From an uncultured Ruminiclostridium sp. (GTDB taxonomy: Bacteria; Bacillota; Clostridia; Oscillospirales; Ruminococcaceae), in contig CAJUQV010000005.1 of NCBI GenBank assembly GCA_910588335.1, positions 49,486 through 113,485 of the forward strand: 64,000 nt of DNA, written 5' to 3'. Positions 24,986 to 34,214 of the stretch are shown one piece after another. A program made the position numbers and the translations under genes. The notes beneath the pieces are model-generated. The model did not search any database. It saw nothing but the letters and a program-made list of their open reading frames with translations, and was not told the DNA's origin. Numbering within the stretch: the first letter of the stretch is position 1; the number at the start of each line of letters is the position of its first letter.

Positions 24986-26833
24986 TTATTTTTTACCGTA
25001 CAGTATCTCGTTTACCCGATTCTGCACCGTATTGTAATCATGCCCGGCGGCGGTCAGACGGTCAATGCGCTCCTGTCCGTTTCCCCAGTCGCCTATTATG
25101 CACTGTCTGGCAAGCTCGTCAATATCTCCGCCGCCTTCGCCTCCGTCAGTACCGCCGTTTATAATTCCCGTATTCCCTTCAAGGCATTTCCTGAGAGAAA
25201 TGTCGGTGGTAAAGCCGCTTTGGGAAAGACTGTGCTTTGCCTGCTTTATCATAAACCTGCCGTCCCACGCTCCGAAGCCGCTTAATTCCACCGTGTTTCC
25301 CGCCGCTAATTTCGGGTCTCCCGGAAAGGTAAAGGACGCCTCAAACTCATACTTGTTATGCAGACTCAGCATTTTATGCGCCAAGGCCTGCGCCTCGGCG
25401 GCGTTTTCCACCTTCTGCCGCACCTCTAAGCACTGATTTTTATCGCTGCCTTCGCTGTATCCCTCCGCGTATTCCGTCGCTGATATCACAGCGCCGCTTG
25501 TGTCTGTATAGCTCACTCTGCAGCTCGCGTAGCTCCCGCCCGTGACTGTGTTCAGCCTGTATTTGATATACCCGCCTTTTTCTCCGTAAACGATCCGTTT
25601 GACAGCCTTCTTAGCTTCATACGAAGCCTGGTCGAAAATAACGAGAATGTTGTTGGTGGCTTTAAGCGAAGCCCCCGCGTCATGACACAGCTTCTGCAAA
25701 AAAGCTATATCCGACATTCGGTATTGTTCCACTCTTACATAGGACGGGTCGTTTTTCGATTCAAACATGATTCCCAGACCGTTATCGGAGGCAATCGCCC
25801 CCGCTATTCCCGAAAGGGAAGTGTTTTCCCAGGATTTGTTTTTCATTGTTTGCCTTATGCCGCAGTTATAGGGCAGGGAAGTCGCTTTTATTGTTACCTC
25901 CAAGGGCGGACCGTCTGCTTTGACCGAATCAAGCTCAAACTGTCCGCAGTCCATGACCTCGTCCTTCCCGTCGCCGTTCCGGTTTTCCCAGATAATGGAT
26001 GCAAAGATACTAAGCCCTTTGCGGGCGGCTCCTTCAGCCTGCTTCGGCTCTTCCGTTCCCGTTTTTTCCACCTGATTTTCCGCGAACCAGCCCAAATAAT
26101 CCACATGTATCGGGTAAGGAATACCGCTTTTAAGGTTAAGATGCGTAATTTTTCCCCTGTGGTCGGTTACGGGAAAGCCGGGATTTCCGAGCCCGTATGA
26201 GGAATACTGCGGTCTGCCGTTTGCGATGACCTCGTCGCCTATCGCCCAATTGCCGTTTCCCGAAGCGGTTGAACCGCCTTCCGCCGCGTAAGCCGTTCTT
26301 GTGTTATAAGAATATTTTACCGCCGCCGCGCCGCTGCCGCCCGAACCGCTTCCTAAAGCTTTCAGATTGTTTCCCTTGATATAGGCCGACTTTCCCGAAT
26401 ATGTAATGTTCGCCCATTTTCCCGAAAATTTATTTACCGTCACCACGGTGCCGTAAGGCAGCTTTCCGAGAACGGCGGCTTTTTCGTTGGCCGACGTTCT
26501 GACGTTGACGCCGCCTCCCGCCGTAACCTTGTAAGAGCTGCCCTTTGAGCTTCCCGAACCTCCGGCGCCGCTTTTCCCCGCGGCGTCCTTTGCCGCTTCG
26601 GGGGAGCTCAGCACCTTTCCGCCCTCCGCCGCTTCTGACACCATGGTATTCAGCCATTTTCCGAGCCACTTTCCTTCGCGGTCAGATACCTTTATCTGCA
26701 AATCGTCCGTTTCGTCCTCTTCATTGTCCGTAAAGGTAAGAGATAACAGATCCTTGTTTACCGTCTCGGAAATATCAACTCCCGCAAAAAACACCTGCGC
26801 TTTCGTGCGGCGCGCCAAGCTTTCGTCGCTCAT
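24986..26833 (-). CDS. Baseplate hub (P2 late control protein D-like) with SH3 and CW_7 domains
   Basis: 615-aa hub protein. The gpD core is split: residues 1-70 and ~190-540 carry the D fold (QIKVSDREGKWLG; ISLSGIAGAIA-type and FLQKLCHDAGASLKA). Inserted at about 101-160 is a bacterial SH3 domain (GGGVNVRTSANEKAAVLGKL) flanked by Gly/Ser linkers. The C-terminal 45 residues form one CW_7 (Cpl-7-type) repeat with GDWGNGQERIDRLTAAG. Both extras are cell-wall binding modules, so the hub may dock on peptidoglycan during injection. ATG 26833 overlaps the LysM gene stop as ATGA. Confidence 0.9.
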   Translation of the reverse strand: MSDESLARRTKAQVFFAGVDISETVNKDLLSLTFTDNEEDETDDLQIKVSDREGKWLGKWLNTMVSEAAEGGKVLSSPEAAKDAAGKSGAGGSGSSKGSSYKVTAGGGVNVRTSANEKAAVLGKLPYGTVVTVNKFSGKWANITYSGKSAYIKGNNLKALGSGSGGSGAAAVKYSYNTRTAYAAEGGSTASGNGNWAIGDEVIANGRPQYSSYGLGNPGFPVTDHRGKITHLNLKSGIPYPIHVDYLGWFAENQVEKTGTEEPKQAEGAARKGLSIFASIIWENRNGDGKDEVMDCGQFELDSVKADGPPLEVTIKATSLPYNCGIRQTMKNKSWENTSLSGIAGAIASDNGLGIMFESKNDPSYVRVEQYRMSDIAFLQKLCHDAGASLKATNNILVIFDQASYEAKKAVKRIVYGEKGGYIKYRLNTVTGGSYASCRVSYTDTSGAVISATEYAEGYSEGSDKNQCLEVRQKVENAAEAQALAHKMLSLHNKYEFEASFTFPGDPKLAAGNTVELSGFGAWDGRFMIKQAKHSLSQSGFTTDISLRKCLEGNTGIINGGTDGGEGGGDIDELARQCIIGDWGNGQERIDRLTAAGHDYNTVQNRVNEILYGKK

Positions 26834-27042
26834 CCGCTCACCCTCTTCCACGGCGGGAGGCTCTCTGCCGATACCCGTTCCTCAACATCGGGAATTTCAA
26901 GAACCGTCCCCGCCGAAAAAATATATATCATTCGGTACTGAAAATTTGCGGAGATAAGCGCGTCGGTAAATTTGGTATCGCCGTACAGCTTATACGCTAT
27001 ACCGTCCCACTTGTCTCCCTGTACGGTAGTGTATGTTCTCAT
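26830..27042 (-). CDS. LysM tail protein, P2 gpX family
   Basis: 70-aa protein made almost entirely of one LysM fold (YTTVQGDKWDGIAYKLYGD, then NFQY and IFSAGTVLEIPD). In P2-like phages this small protein binds the end of the tail tube next to the D hub. Its stop overlaps the start of the D-like gene as ATGA. Confidence 0.9.
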   Translation of the reverse strand: MRTYTTVQGDKWDGIAYKLYGDTKFTDALISANFQYRMIYIFSAGTVLEIPDVEERVSAESLPPWKRVSG

Positions 27043-30000
27043 GCGTAAGCGCCCCTCCGAGCGTCTATCCCTTCGTCTCTGAGTGTGTCTTTTATAAGCT
27101 CCACAATTTTTTCCTTCGCTTCCCGCCAGTCGGTTTCGCTTCCTCCGCCGTTTATTATAAAGCTTGGGGCAATGGTGACGGCAGTGCCGCCGCCCCTGCC
27201 GTTTCCTAAAATCGCTTTTGTCTCCTTGGCATTGTAAACCGCTTCGCCGCCCCTGAACACAACTATTTCGGGGCCGTTTTCGCCTACGACCGCCGCGCCT
27301 CTTTCCGCGCTGTCGGTACCCGAAGCATAAGCGTTGATATAACTGTCCGCCGTGGCAAATACGGCTCTGTGACTTGAAGGAGCAATGACAATATTTTCAT
27401 TTGTCGCCATACCGAGCGCCCTTGCCGTGGCAATCGCAACCTGATCCGCGGCATCAACCGCCTGTCCCTTGCCCGCCGCGATAGATTCGGCATATGCCCG
27501 TATGGTTTCCTTTGCCGCCTTAGCCGCATTGTCCTCCATATTCATATTATTGACGGCGGCTTCCATATCGGATACAAGCTTTTCCATTTCTCCGTCAAAA
27601 TCCACCCGCGTATCGGCTAACGCCTTTGAAACTTCCTCCTGCTCCCGCTGCACCTTCCGCCAGTTATCCGCCATTTTTTGCAGGTCTTCATCGGTAGCCC
27701 CCGCCATTCCGGCAATCGCGTTGACGGAATCCTTGCTTCCGTCCGCAAAGGACGCTATAATATCGCTCAGACCCTCGATATCTCCCGTTCTTTCCGATAA
27801 CGTCCGAAGGTTGTCGTTGTAATTCTTCCAATATTCAGCCTGTGATTCCAGCGAGGAATTTATAGTATCGGCGCTCACCGCCGATATCTCCGCCGCCTGA
27901 TCCCAAAGGGCATACTGTCCGTTTACGCTGTCATAAGCGGCTTGATAAGCGTCATTGTAAGCTTGGAGCAGATTTTGCGTTTCCTCTTCGACGCCGCTTA
28001 CCGCAATCGACACCGCGTCAAAAGCCGATACCGCTTCCTCCGACATGCCGTTTACCACGGCTCCGTATTCTTCAAGTATGGCTTCGCTTTCGGCAATTTG
28101 AGCCTGAACGGCCCACAATTTAGACAAAGCGCTGTCTGCTTTTTCCGATGCTGTATCAAGTTCTTTTTCGGCTTGTTCTCCGGTTCCCAATATTATGGCG
28201 CCTATCTTCTGAAAGAATCCTGCAAAATCATTGTTGCCGACAGTATTTAAAAAATTCTTTCTTGCTTTGCTGAGGACAACCTCCGCTTCATCGCTTGCTT
28301 CTTTCAGCTGCGCTTGCTGTGTGTATAGCTGTGTAAGATTTTCCTTGGCGGCTTTGTACTTTGCGTCCATGCTCTCCGCGTTTGTTGCTCGGTCGATCTG
28401 GTCATTGAGAGTACCGATTTTACCCGTGACATTTTCAATCGTAAGCCCCAAGCTTGGGTACATTTCGTTAAGCCGTTCAATAATCGGCTCTATTTTCGCC
28501 TGAGCCGCTGCGGATTTATCGGATGAAGAAGTCAGCTCTTTAAGCTTCGCCGTAAGAATACGCGCGCTTTCATGCTCCTCGTCGATACTCGCCGTGCTTT
28601 CTCTGAATCTGCCAAGCAGCTCGTCGGTGGAGCTGCCGAGGGTATCTATTTCCGCATACAATTCCTTAACGGAAAACGACTGGGAATTTATTACGCCGTT
28701 TGCCTCGTCAAGGTCGTATTTTAACGCTCTTGCCCGGTCGCTTGTCTCCCCATATATGCCGCAGGCTTCCTCATACTCGGCGTTAAGCCGCTCCGCTTCA
28801 TCGCACTGTTCTTTGGTAGCCATTGTAAGTGTCTGTGTTTCAAGACTTTCCTGCTTGCATACCTCGCGCAGTACGGTAATGGCCGCCGTAGCCGCGGTTA
28901 TTACCCCTAAAGCTATCCCCATGGGGCTTGCCAATACGGCAAGGTTAAATCCCTTTTGCGCCGCAGTCGAAGCCGCTATCGCCGCCGCCCTTGTTCCTTC
29001 GGCCGCTGCCGCCGCGGTGGCCGAAGCCGCGTTTTTAATATTTAATGCAATGCCAAGCGTATCTAAAGTATTCTTTACTTGCTTAACGGCGTTAAACGCG
29101 GTATATCCCGCCACCAGAAGCCCCACCTCGGCCGTAACCGCCATAAGCGTCTTTACAACAGCAGGATTCTTTTCGCAGAATTCGTTAATGCCGGTAAGAA
29201 TTTCGGTGCCTATCTGCGCCAGTCCCCTGAGCTCGTCGTTCCAAAGCTCTCCCACCGTCATTTTAAGACCGTCGGCGGCGGAATCCAGCAGAGTCACGTC
29301 CCCCTTAAGGTTGTCGAGCTTTATATCCGCCATTCTCTTTGCCGCGCCGGTGCAGTTGTTTATGGTATCGGTCAGCTTCGCGTAGTCCTCGTCGGTTGAG
29401 TTTATAACGGCCAGCAAGCCGTTATATCCTTCCTTACCCGCGATAGCCTGGGCATTGTTAACTCTTTCCGCTTCGGTCATTTGGTCAAAATATATGCGCA
29501 GCTCGTCTATGGTGCTCTTGAGATCCTTCATTGTACCGTCGGCGTTAACGGCGGTATATTCCGCCTCGCCGAAGGCGGCCGATGTTAGCGTAACTCCTTC
29601 CAAAAGCCCGTTGAAGGTGTTTTTCAAAGCGGTGTTGGCAATTGAACCCTTTACGCCCGAATTGGCCATTAAGCCCACCGCTACGGCCACATCCTCGATA
29701 CTGTATCCGAGGGCTCCCGCAACCGAGGCGGAGCCCTTGAAGGTTTCTCCCATAATGGAAACCGATGTGTTGGAATTGGCCGCCGCGGCCGCGAGAACGT
29801 CGGAGAAATGCGCCGTATCCGAGGCTTTAAGCCCGAAGGCGGTAAGGTTGTCCGTTACGATATCCGACACCAGACCCAAATCCTCCCCGCTGGCGGCGGC
29901 AAGATTCATAACGCCGTTCATGCCGGAGATCATCTGCTGTGCCTTCCAGCCCGCCATGCCCATATACGTCATGGCCTCGGCGGATTGGTTGGCGGTAAAA

Positions 30001-30698
30001 GCGGTATTGGCTCCCAGTTCCTTCGCGGTGGAGGAAAGCTCTTTCATTTCGGAAACGTTCGCCCCCGTAAGCGCTTCCACGGTTGACATGGTGGAGCCGA
30101 ATTCCATTGATATGCTTACGCATTCGGCGAATTCTTCCTTTAACCTGCTTAAGACCGAAGATATTCCCGCCGCCGCCAAAGCCGAGCCCACCGCTTCAAA
30201 GGCGTTTGTCCCTTTTCTGCCGAATTTCTCTGCTTCCTCCGCCGCCTTTTCCTCTTTTTCCTTAAGGGTGGTCATTTCCTCCGCTAAACGCTTGCTTTCA
30301 TCGGATAGCTTTGTTACGTCCACTCCCGCCTCCAAAAGGCGGTCGCTCATTTGATTTAGCTTTTGGTTTTTGGCTGCGATGGAAACTTCCGTCATTCCGA
30401 TTTTTTCTTTGAGATCCTCCTCTTTGTTGGCAAGCTCGGAATTACACGTACCGTTTTCCGCCAATTCTCTGCGGACATTCTCTAACTGCCGCTTATATTT
30501 TTCAAGCTTTTTTTCGGTGTTTTCAAGGCTTTCCTGCTGCTTCTGATACGCGTTTACCTCGCCTTGTACCTTGTTCAGCGCCGATATCTCGTTTTTTGTG
30601 TCTCTGAGCGCTTTTTGAGCCGAATTGAAGGTGCCGTTAAAGTTCTGATTAAGTCTGGCGCCCAGCTTAAATAACATTTCATGTTCTTTCTTCGCCAT
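27039..30698 (-). CDS. Tail tape measure protein, TP901 family
   Basis: 1219-aa tail-length ruler. The N-terminal ~170 residues are coiled coil. Residues ~190-420 are the TP901 core (ELGANTAFTANQSAEAMTYM, GMAGWKAQQMISGM, SSVAGALGYSIEDVAVAVGL-like). Hydrophobic helices follow around residues 510-610, and the C-terminal ~200 residues are helical with a Gly-rich end. Ribosome binding site GGAGGAAAA. It directly follows the frameshift chaperone gene, as in lambda and P2. Confidence 0.95.
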   Translation of the reverse strand: MAKKEHEMLFKLGARLNQNFNGTFNSAQKALRDTKNEISALNKVQGEVNAYQKQQESLENTEKKLEKYKRQLENVRRELAENGTCNSELANKEEDLKEKIGMTEVSIAAKNQKLNQMSDRLLEAGVDVTKLSDESKRLAEEMTTLKEKEEKAAEEAEKFGRKGTNAFEAVGSALAAAGISSVLSRLKEEFAECVSISMEFGSTMSTVEALTGANVSEMKELSSTAKELGANTAFTANQSAEAMTYMGMAGWKAQQMISGMNGVMNLAAASGEDLGLVSDIVTDNLTAFGLKASDTAHFSDVLAAAAANSNTSVSIMGETFKGSASVAGALGYSIEDVAVAVGLMANSGVKGSIANTALKNTFNGLLEGVTLTSAAFGEAEYTAVNADGTMKDLKSTIDELRIYFDQMTEAERVNNAQAIAGKEGYNGLLAVINSTDEDYAKLTDTINNCTGAAKRMADIKLDNLKGDVTLLDSAADGLKMTVGELWNDELRGLAQIGTEILTGINEFCEKNPAVVKTLMAVTAEVGLLVAGYTAFNAVKQVKNTLDTLGIALNIKNAASATAAAAAEGTRAAAIAASTAAQKGFNLAVLASPMGIALGVITAATAAITVLREVCKQESLETQTLTMATKEQCDEAERLNAEYEEACGIYGETSDRARALKYDLDEANGVINSQSFSVKELYAEIDTLGSSTDELLGRFRESTASIDEEHESARILTAKLKELTSSSDKSAAAQAKIEPIIERLNEMYPSLGLTIENVTGKIGTLNDQIDRATNAESMDAKYKAAKENLTQLYTQQAQLKEASDEAEVVLSKARKNFLNTVGNNDFAGFFQKIGAIILGTGEQAEKELDTASEKADSALSKLWAVQAQIAESEAILEEYGAVVNGMSEEAVSAFDAVSIAVSGVEEETQNLLQAYNDAYQAAYDSVNGQYALWDQAAEISAVSADTINSSLESQAEYWKNYNDNLRTLSERTGDIEGLSDIIASFADGSKDSVNAIAGMAGATDEDLQKMADNWRKVQREQEEVSKALADTRVDFDGEMEKLVSDMEAAVNNMNMEDNAAKAAKETIRAYAESIAAGKGQAVDAADQVAIATARALGMATNENIVIAPSSHRAVFATADSYINAYASGTDSAERGAAVVGENGPEIVVFRGGEAVYNAKETKAILGNGRGGGTAVTIAPSFIINGGGSETDWREAKEKIVELIKDTLRDEGIDARRGAYA

Positions 30699-30706
30699 TT
30701 TTCCTC

Positions 30707-31230
30707 CTACTTTCCCGATTCCTTCATCAGCCTGTTATGCTCTTCGATCCATTTCTCAAGCCGTATCAAAGGCATTTTCAGCCAAAAATCAAGCGGAGCG
30801 TATCCTTGCCCCGCCATTATCAGACAATTCCGCCTTAGCCTTTTCAGACTAAGCGGATTAAAAAATTTCTTGCTCTGTTTTTTATCCTGTAATAATCCGC
30901 AAGATACATTTTTTTGAAAGCGATTTCCGACAAAGGCTCTTTGCAGGCTCTTATCGCCATATGCATTAAAAAGCGGGGATTAAAAGCATCCGCCATATAT
31001 GTTATGCCGCCTTTTACCGCCAACTCATCGTCAATGTTCAGCGCGTCTTCGGCGGTCAGGTTTTCAAAATCAAAGTGCAGGGTATCATACTGCTTTCCTT
31101 CAAAGAAGATAGGCTTTATCAGCTTATACTCCCACTGCCCCTCCGCCGCTTCCATCTCATTGGCGATCTCGTCTATTTTCTTTTCATCCTCTTCCGTAAG
31201 ACCGGTGTCCTTTATTTCTTCCTTTGCCAT
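30707..31230 (-). CDS. Tail assembly chaperone, with -1 frameshift extension
   Basis: The zero-frame product (31230-30844, 128 aa, start after AAAAGGAGTAAAAAAACA) is an acidic chaperone. At 30877-30883 (minus strand) the heptamer A AAA AAC lies exactly in frame. A -1 slip there gives a 174-aa product ending at 30707, with the tail QSKKFFNPLS...YAPLDFWLKMPLI, the pattern of G/GT- or E/E'-type chaperones that bind the tape measure protein. The 0-frame stop (30844) and the extension are the two products. Confidence 0.9.
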
Positions 31231-31332
31231 TGTTTTTTTACTCCTTTTCAGTTTAATATAAAACACTATGCGCCCCCGAAAAAGAGAGCGCATAAGCGTT
31301 TTAGAACATGTTCTTACTTTGTTCGATTTCCG

Positions 31333-31854
31333 TTAGGCCATTCCGAGCGCCTTGCGTATTGGCGCCGCAATGTCGACCCCGTTGTATCCGATATTTATGT
31401 AGTTAATTACGTCAATGTGGCGCACCACCTTTTCGTCAATGAATTCCTTAAGCATAAATACGGAAAATTCCGTTGACACGTTCTGCTGCTTCGCGGGCGC
31501 TATTGTACCGCCGGCGGATTTGATGGGCTGCACCTGCATTACATATTTCATACCGGCGGTGTGAAGCTGTCTTTCGCTGTAATCATGCGTCTGCTTGCAG
31601 ACGTTAAGGGTCAGCATATGCATTCTTTGTTCGGACAGGATATAATGAGCTTCCGAGGTTTCGCTGAAGTTCAGGGTCATTTTCATGGGCTTAAACTGGC
31701 ATAAGGCTCCGTATTCGGCTTCGCCGCAAAGTCCCAGACCGCTTAGCTGAAAAGTGGCGTATTCGATATCGGGCATACTCACGTCCGCCACCCCAAGATA
31801 CTGTTTGCCGTCCTCGTATATATAAGCCGCAATCGTTCCTTCAATCTGATTCAT
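31333..31854 (-). CDS. Major tail tube protein (P2 FII-like)
   Basis: 173-aa tube subunit with the P2 FII pattern: start NQIEGTIAAYIYEDGKQYLG, then VADVSMPDIEY, GLCGEAEYGALCQFKPMKM and HIDVINYINIGYNGVD. It polymerises inside the sheath. It follows the sheath gene by 55 nt, and AAGGAGCGATTAA precedes the ATG. Confidence 0.93.
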   Translation of the reverse strand: MNQIEGTIAAYIYEDGKQYLGVADVSMPDIEYATFQLSGLGLCGEAEYGALCQFKPMKMTLNFSETSEAHYILSEQRMHMLTLNVCKQTHDYSERQLHTAGMKYVMQVQPIKSAGGTIAPAKQQNVSTEFSVFMLKEFIDEKVVRHIDVINYINIGYNGVDIAAPIRKALGMA

Positions 31855-31909
31855 TTAATCGCTCCTTTATTTTTACGTCGTTGCATTATCGCGTTGTCGC
31901 GTTGTTGCG

Positions 31910-33337
31910 TCAGCTGTTCATTGCCGCTTCAAGCATATCCACGCTGTATTCGATATGCATATCAATACGCTGCGCGGGAACGGGTGAAGCCGCCTTGGTG
32001 TCAAGTCTGAATTTGCCCTCCATAAGCGAGGTGACGGGGTTAAGCTCCGATCTGTACTCGATCTCGCCGCCGTACAGCTTGCCCTCCGCGGTAAGCCCGC
32101 TGAGCCATATGTTGAAGCTGTTTATTATCGCGTCTCTGAGCGGGGGATTCAAAGGCTTGTCTATGTACTGACGGTAGGTGTTGACAAAGGTGTTGCACAG
32201 CCAGTCCTGCGTTCTGCTGGTGCAGATAAACATCTTCGCCACGTCGGAAATCTTGGGGAAGCACGCTAAATAGTTTCCCCAAAGCACCCAGCCGTTATTG
32301 TTGAGAACGGTCACCACGCCGTCGGTAATGCTCAGCATATCCGCCTGGGGAAGAGTGATATTGATTTCCTCTCCCTCGGCGTTTACCGTGCCGGTGATGG
32401 CCAGATCCTTATTCGAGGGTGATTCATAAGGACAATCGGCGTTGCCGGAATCCACCTTTGCTATCATGCCGCATACGATGACCGACAGGTCGAAGAGATA
32501 GTCTCCGCTTTTTACCATAGGCCAGCACACTATCATGTCCTCGCTTGTAAAGCCTCCGCCGTTTTTGACCGCGAGAACCCGCGAATAATCCGATGCGCCG
32601 TTCTTTGAGGAATCAATATCGACAACCGCCTTGCCCCTGAAAATACCGTTTATCGAGGGCGCCTTTGCCGCCATGACCGCCGCCACCGTTGGGTCGGAGG
32701 ACCAACCGGGAGCGCATATCAGGTCGGGAACGACCCCCGCGACGCTTCCGCACATTTCCACGGCTTCAACCGCCAATTCCACGTCCTCGGCGGTAATTGA
32801 GGAAAGGTCGGCGGTCTCATACGCCACGGAAAGAGTTTCCGCGCCGTAGCTCCCTCCGTCCTCCAGAAGCTCAATGCAAAAGCCTTTCCCGTTATAAAAC
32901 GCCTCGAAATCCACATCGCGGACAAGCGTATTTTCTCCGGCCTTTACCATAAGCTTTTCGCTGTCAATGGTATCGGAGTCAAGAAGTACCGCGTGGTCGG
33001 TTACGGCATACTCCGTTTCCGGAACCGTTTTTTTGTGTTTCGCGGGGTCAAAGATATTATAGAATACGGCGGGAGACATCGCCATAAGCACAAAATGCGC
33101 GTACAGCGCCTGGCATAAGCTCCATTTCGGCTTACCCTCCGCCGTTCTCCACTCGGCGCTGTAGCCTCCCAGCTCTCTGCCTTCGGAAAAAGAGGTCACA
33201 TACTGGGGCTTTCCCGTATATCCTTTTCCGGTATGACAAGGCCAAGCGCCGATAAAAAAGGGAATACCCACCGCCGCCGTTTTGACGGAAACGATGGACG
33301 TATCCTCCTTGTAGGTATTTATACCGTGTTCAAGCAT
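31910..33337 (-). CDS. Tail sheath protein
   Basis: 475-aa contractile sheath subunit. The C-terminal domain shows sheath conservation: AYFPKISDVAKMFICTSRTQ-like, WLCNTFVNTYRQYIDKP, then INSFNIWLSGLTAEG and PVPAQRIDMHIEYSVD. The N-terminal part includes the GAWPCHTGKG loop. Its presence makes this phage a myovirus. GGAGGTGAGAAATA precedes the ATG. Confidence 0.95.
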   Translation of the reverse strand: MLEHGINTYKEDTSIVSVKTAAVGIPFFIGAWPCHTGKGYTGKPQYVTSFSEGRELGGYSAEWRTAEGKPKWSLCQALYAHFVLMAMSPAVFYNIFDPAKHKKTVPETEYAVTDHAVLLDSDTIDSEKLMVKAGENTLVRDVDFEAFYNGKGFCIELLEDGGSYGAETLSVAYETADLSSITAEDVELAVEAVEMCGSVAGVVPDLICAPGWSSDPTVAAVMAAKAPSINGIFRGKAVVDIDSSKNGASDYSRVLAVKNGGGFTSEDMIVCWPMVKSGDYLFDLSVIVCGMIAKVDSGNADCPYESPSNKDLAITGTVNAEGEEINITLPQADMLSITDGVVTVLNNNGWVLWGNYLACFPKISDVAKMFICTSRTQDWLCNTFVNTYRQYIDKPLNPPLRDAIINSFNIWLSGLTAEGKLYGGEIEYRSELNPVTSLMEGKFRLDTKAASPVPAQRIDMHIEYSVDMLEAAMNS

Positions 33338-33702
33338 TATTTCTCACCTCCGTTTTCCGCGGAAAGCACCGCTTCATAGGCTCTCGAAAGACCGTTTCCG
33401 CCCGTTCTTATCTGTTCCCTCGCGGCCGAAACTTCCCTGTCCTTTATTATCAGCCTGCCTATTTTCGCCGCCTTTTCCTTAAGCCCCGCGGCCTCGGCGC
33501 GCTGAGCGATATATTCCATTACCGAGTTTTTCGTGCCGCGCATAATGCTTCCGTTGGTTACTATTCCCTTTACCGTGGGACCGAGATATACGTATACGCC
33601 GCTTACTTCGTTATCCGCTTTTTCGGCGCTGCCTGCGGTTTCGTTTGTTTCCAATACCGCCTTGGCCTCGGCCACGGTAATTTCAGAATCTTTCTTTTTC
33701 AA
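33337..33702 (-). CDS. Phage hypothetical protein between sheath and tail terminator
   Basis: 121-aa Ala/Glu-rich protein with an N-terminal charged stretch, a central beta segment (VYVYLGPTVKGIVTNGSIMR) and a C-terminal helix. The VYLGPT...GIV..G..MRG pattern recurs in phage proteins at this exact position, but the function is unknown to me. TTG start at 33702 behind AGAGAGGTTAATTT; it overlaps the preceding gene by 20 nt. Confidence 0.7.
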   Translation of the reverse strand: MKKKDSEITVAEAKAVLETNETAGSAEKADNEVSGVYVYLGPTVKGIVTNGSIMRGTKNSVMEYIAQRAEAAGLKEKAAKIGRLIIKDREVSAAREQIRTGGNGLSRAYEAVLSAENGGEK

Positions 33703-34183
33703 AATTAACCTCTCTTTCTACGGGCGGTAGATAGAATGTCCCCACCATTTCCCCCGCGTAAAATTCTCCCATATAATCGGGATATATAATCGTTTCGAGG
33801 GGGCTGTGAACGTCCAGCAGAAATTCGTCCCCCACCTGAACCTGTTTCAGAAGCTTGTACCTTACCCTGTCCATAAGGTTCATCAGCATAATAGAGCCTT
33901 CCTGCTCGTCCTCGCCGTATACGGCGAAAACAAATCTTACGGTGGCCGTATACACGGGGCGCTGTCCTTCAGGCTGTATATGCTTTGAGTCGATAATCTG
34001 TATAATGATATACGGCGCGTATTTTTTTGCGTCACTGGTATGCGGCAGTCTCATCTTATATACCTCTGGCGCTCTTTCCTTGGTTTTGGCGTCGCCCTTC
34101 TGAAGCTGTACGGGCATAATCATTTTTTTGACGGCTTCTTCACATAACCGCTTTAAATCCTCAAGCAATTGAACCTGCGTCAC
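33683..34183 (-). CDS. Tail terminator-like protein
   Basis: 166 aa. Position before the sheath, and the pattern with a helical N-terminus, a central YIIIQIIDSKH strand, FVFAVYGEDEQ and MNLMDRVRYKLL, fit proteins that cap the tail at the head-tail joint (lambda gpU-like role). The assignment is by fold pattern and synteny only. GTG start at 34183 behind GAGGTGATTTAA. Confidence 0.65.
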   Translation of the reverse strand: MTQVQLLEDLKRLCEEAVKKMIMPVQLQKGDAKTKERAPEVYKMRLPHTSDAKKYAPYIIIQIIDSKHIQPEGQRPVYTATVRFVFAVYGEDEQEGSIMLMNLMDRVRYKLLKQVQVGDEFLLDVHSPLETIIYPDYMGEFYAGEMVGTFYLPPVEREVNFEKERF

Positions 34184-34214
34184 TTAAATCACCTCATTCC
34201 GTTTAATTGATAAT

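Noticed and set aside
28594..30354. Long plus-strand ORFs over the tape measure gene
   Set aside because: Low-complexity Ser/Ala/Pro shadows of the 1219-aa tape measure protein; no ribosome binding site and no family pattern.
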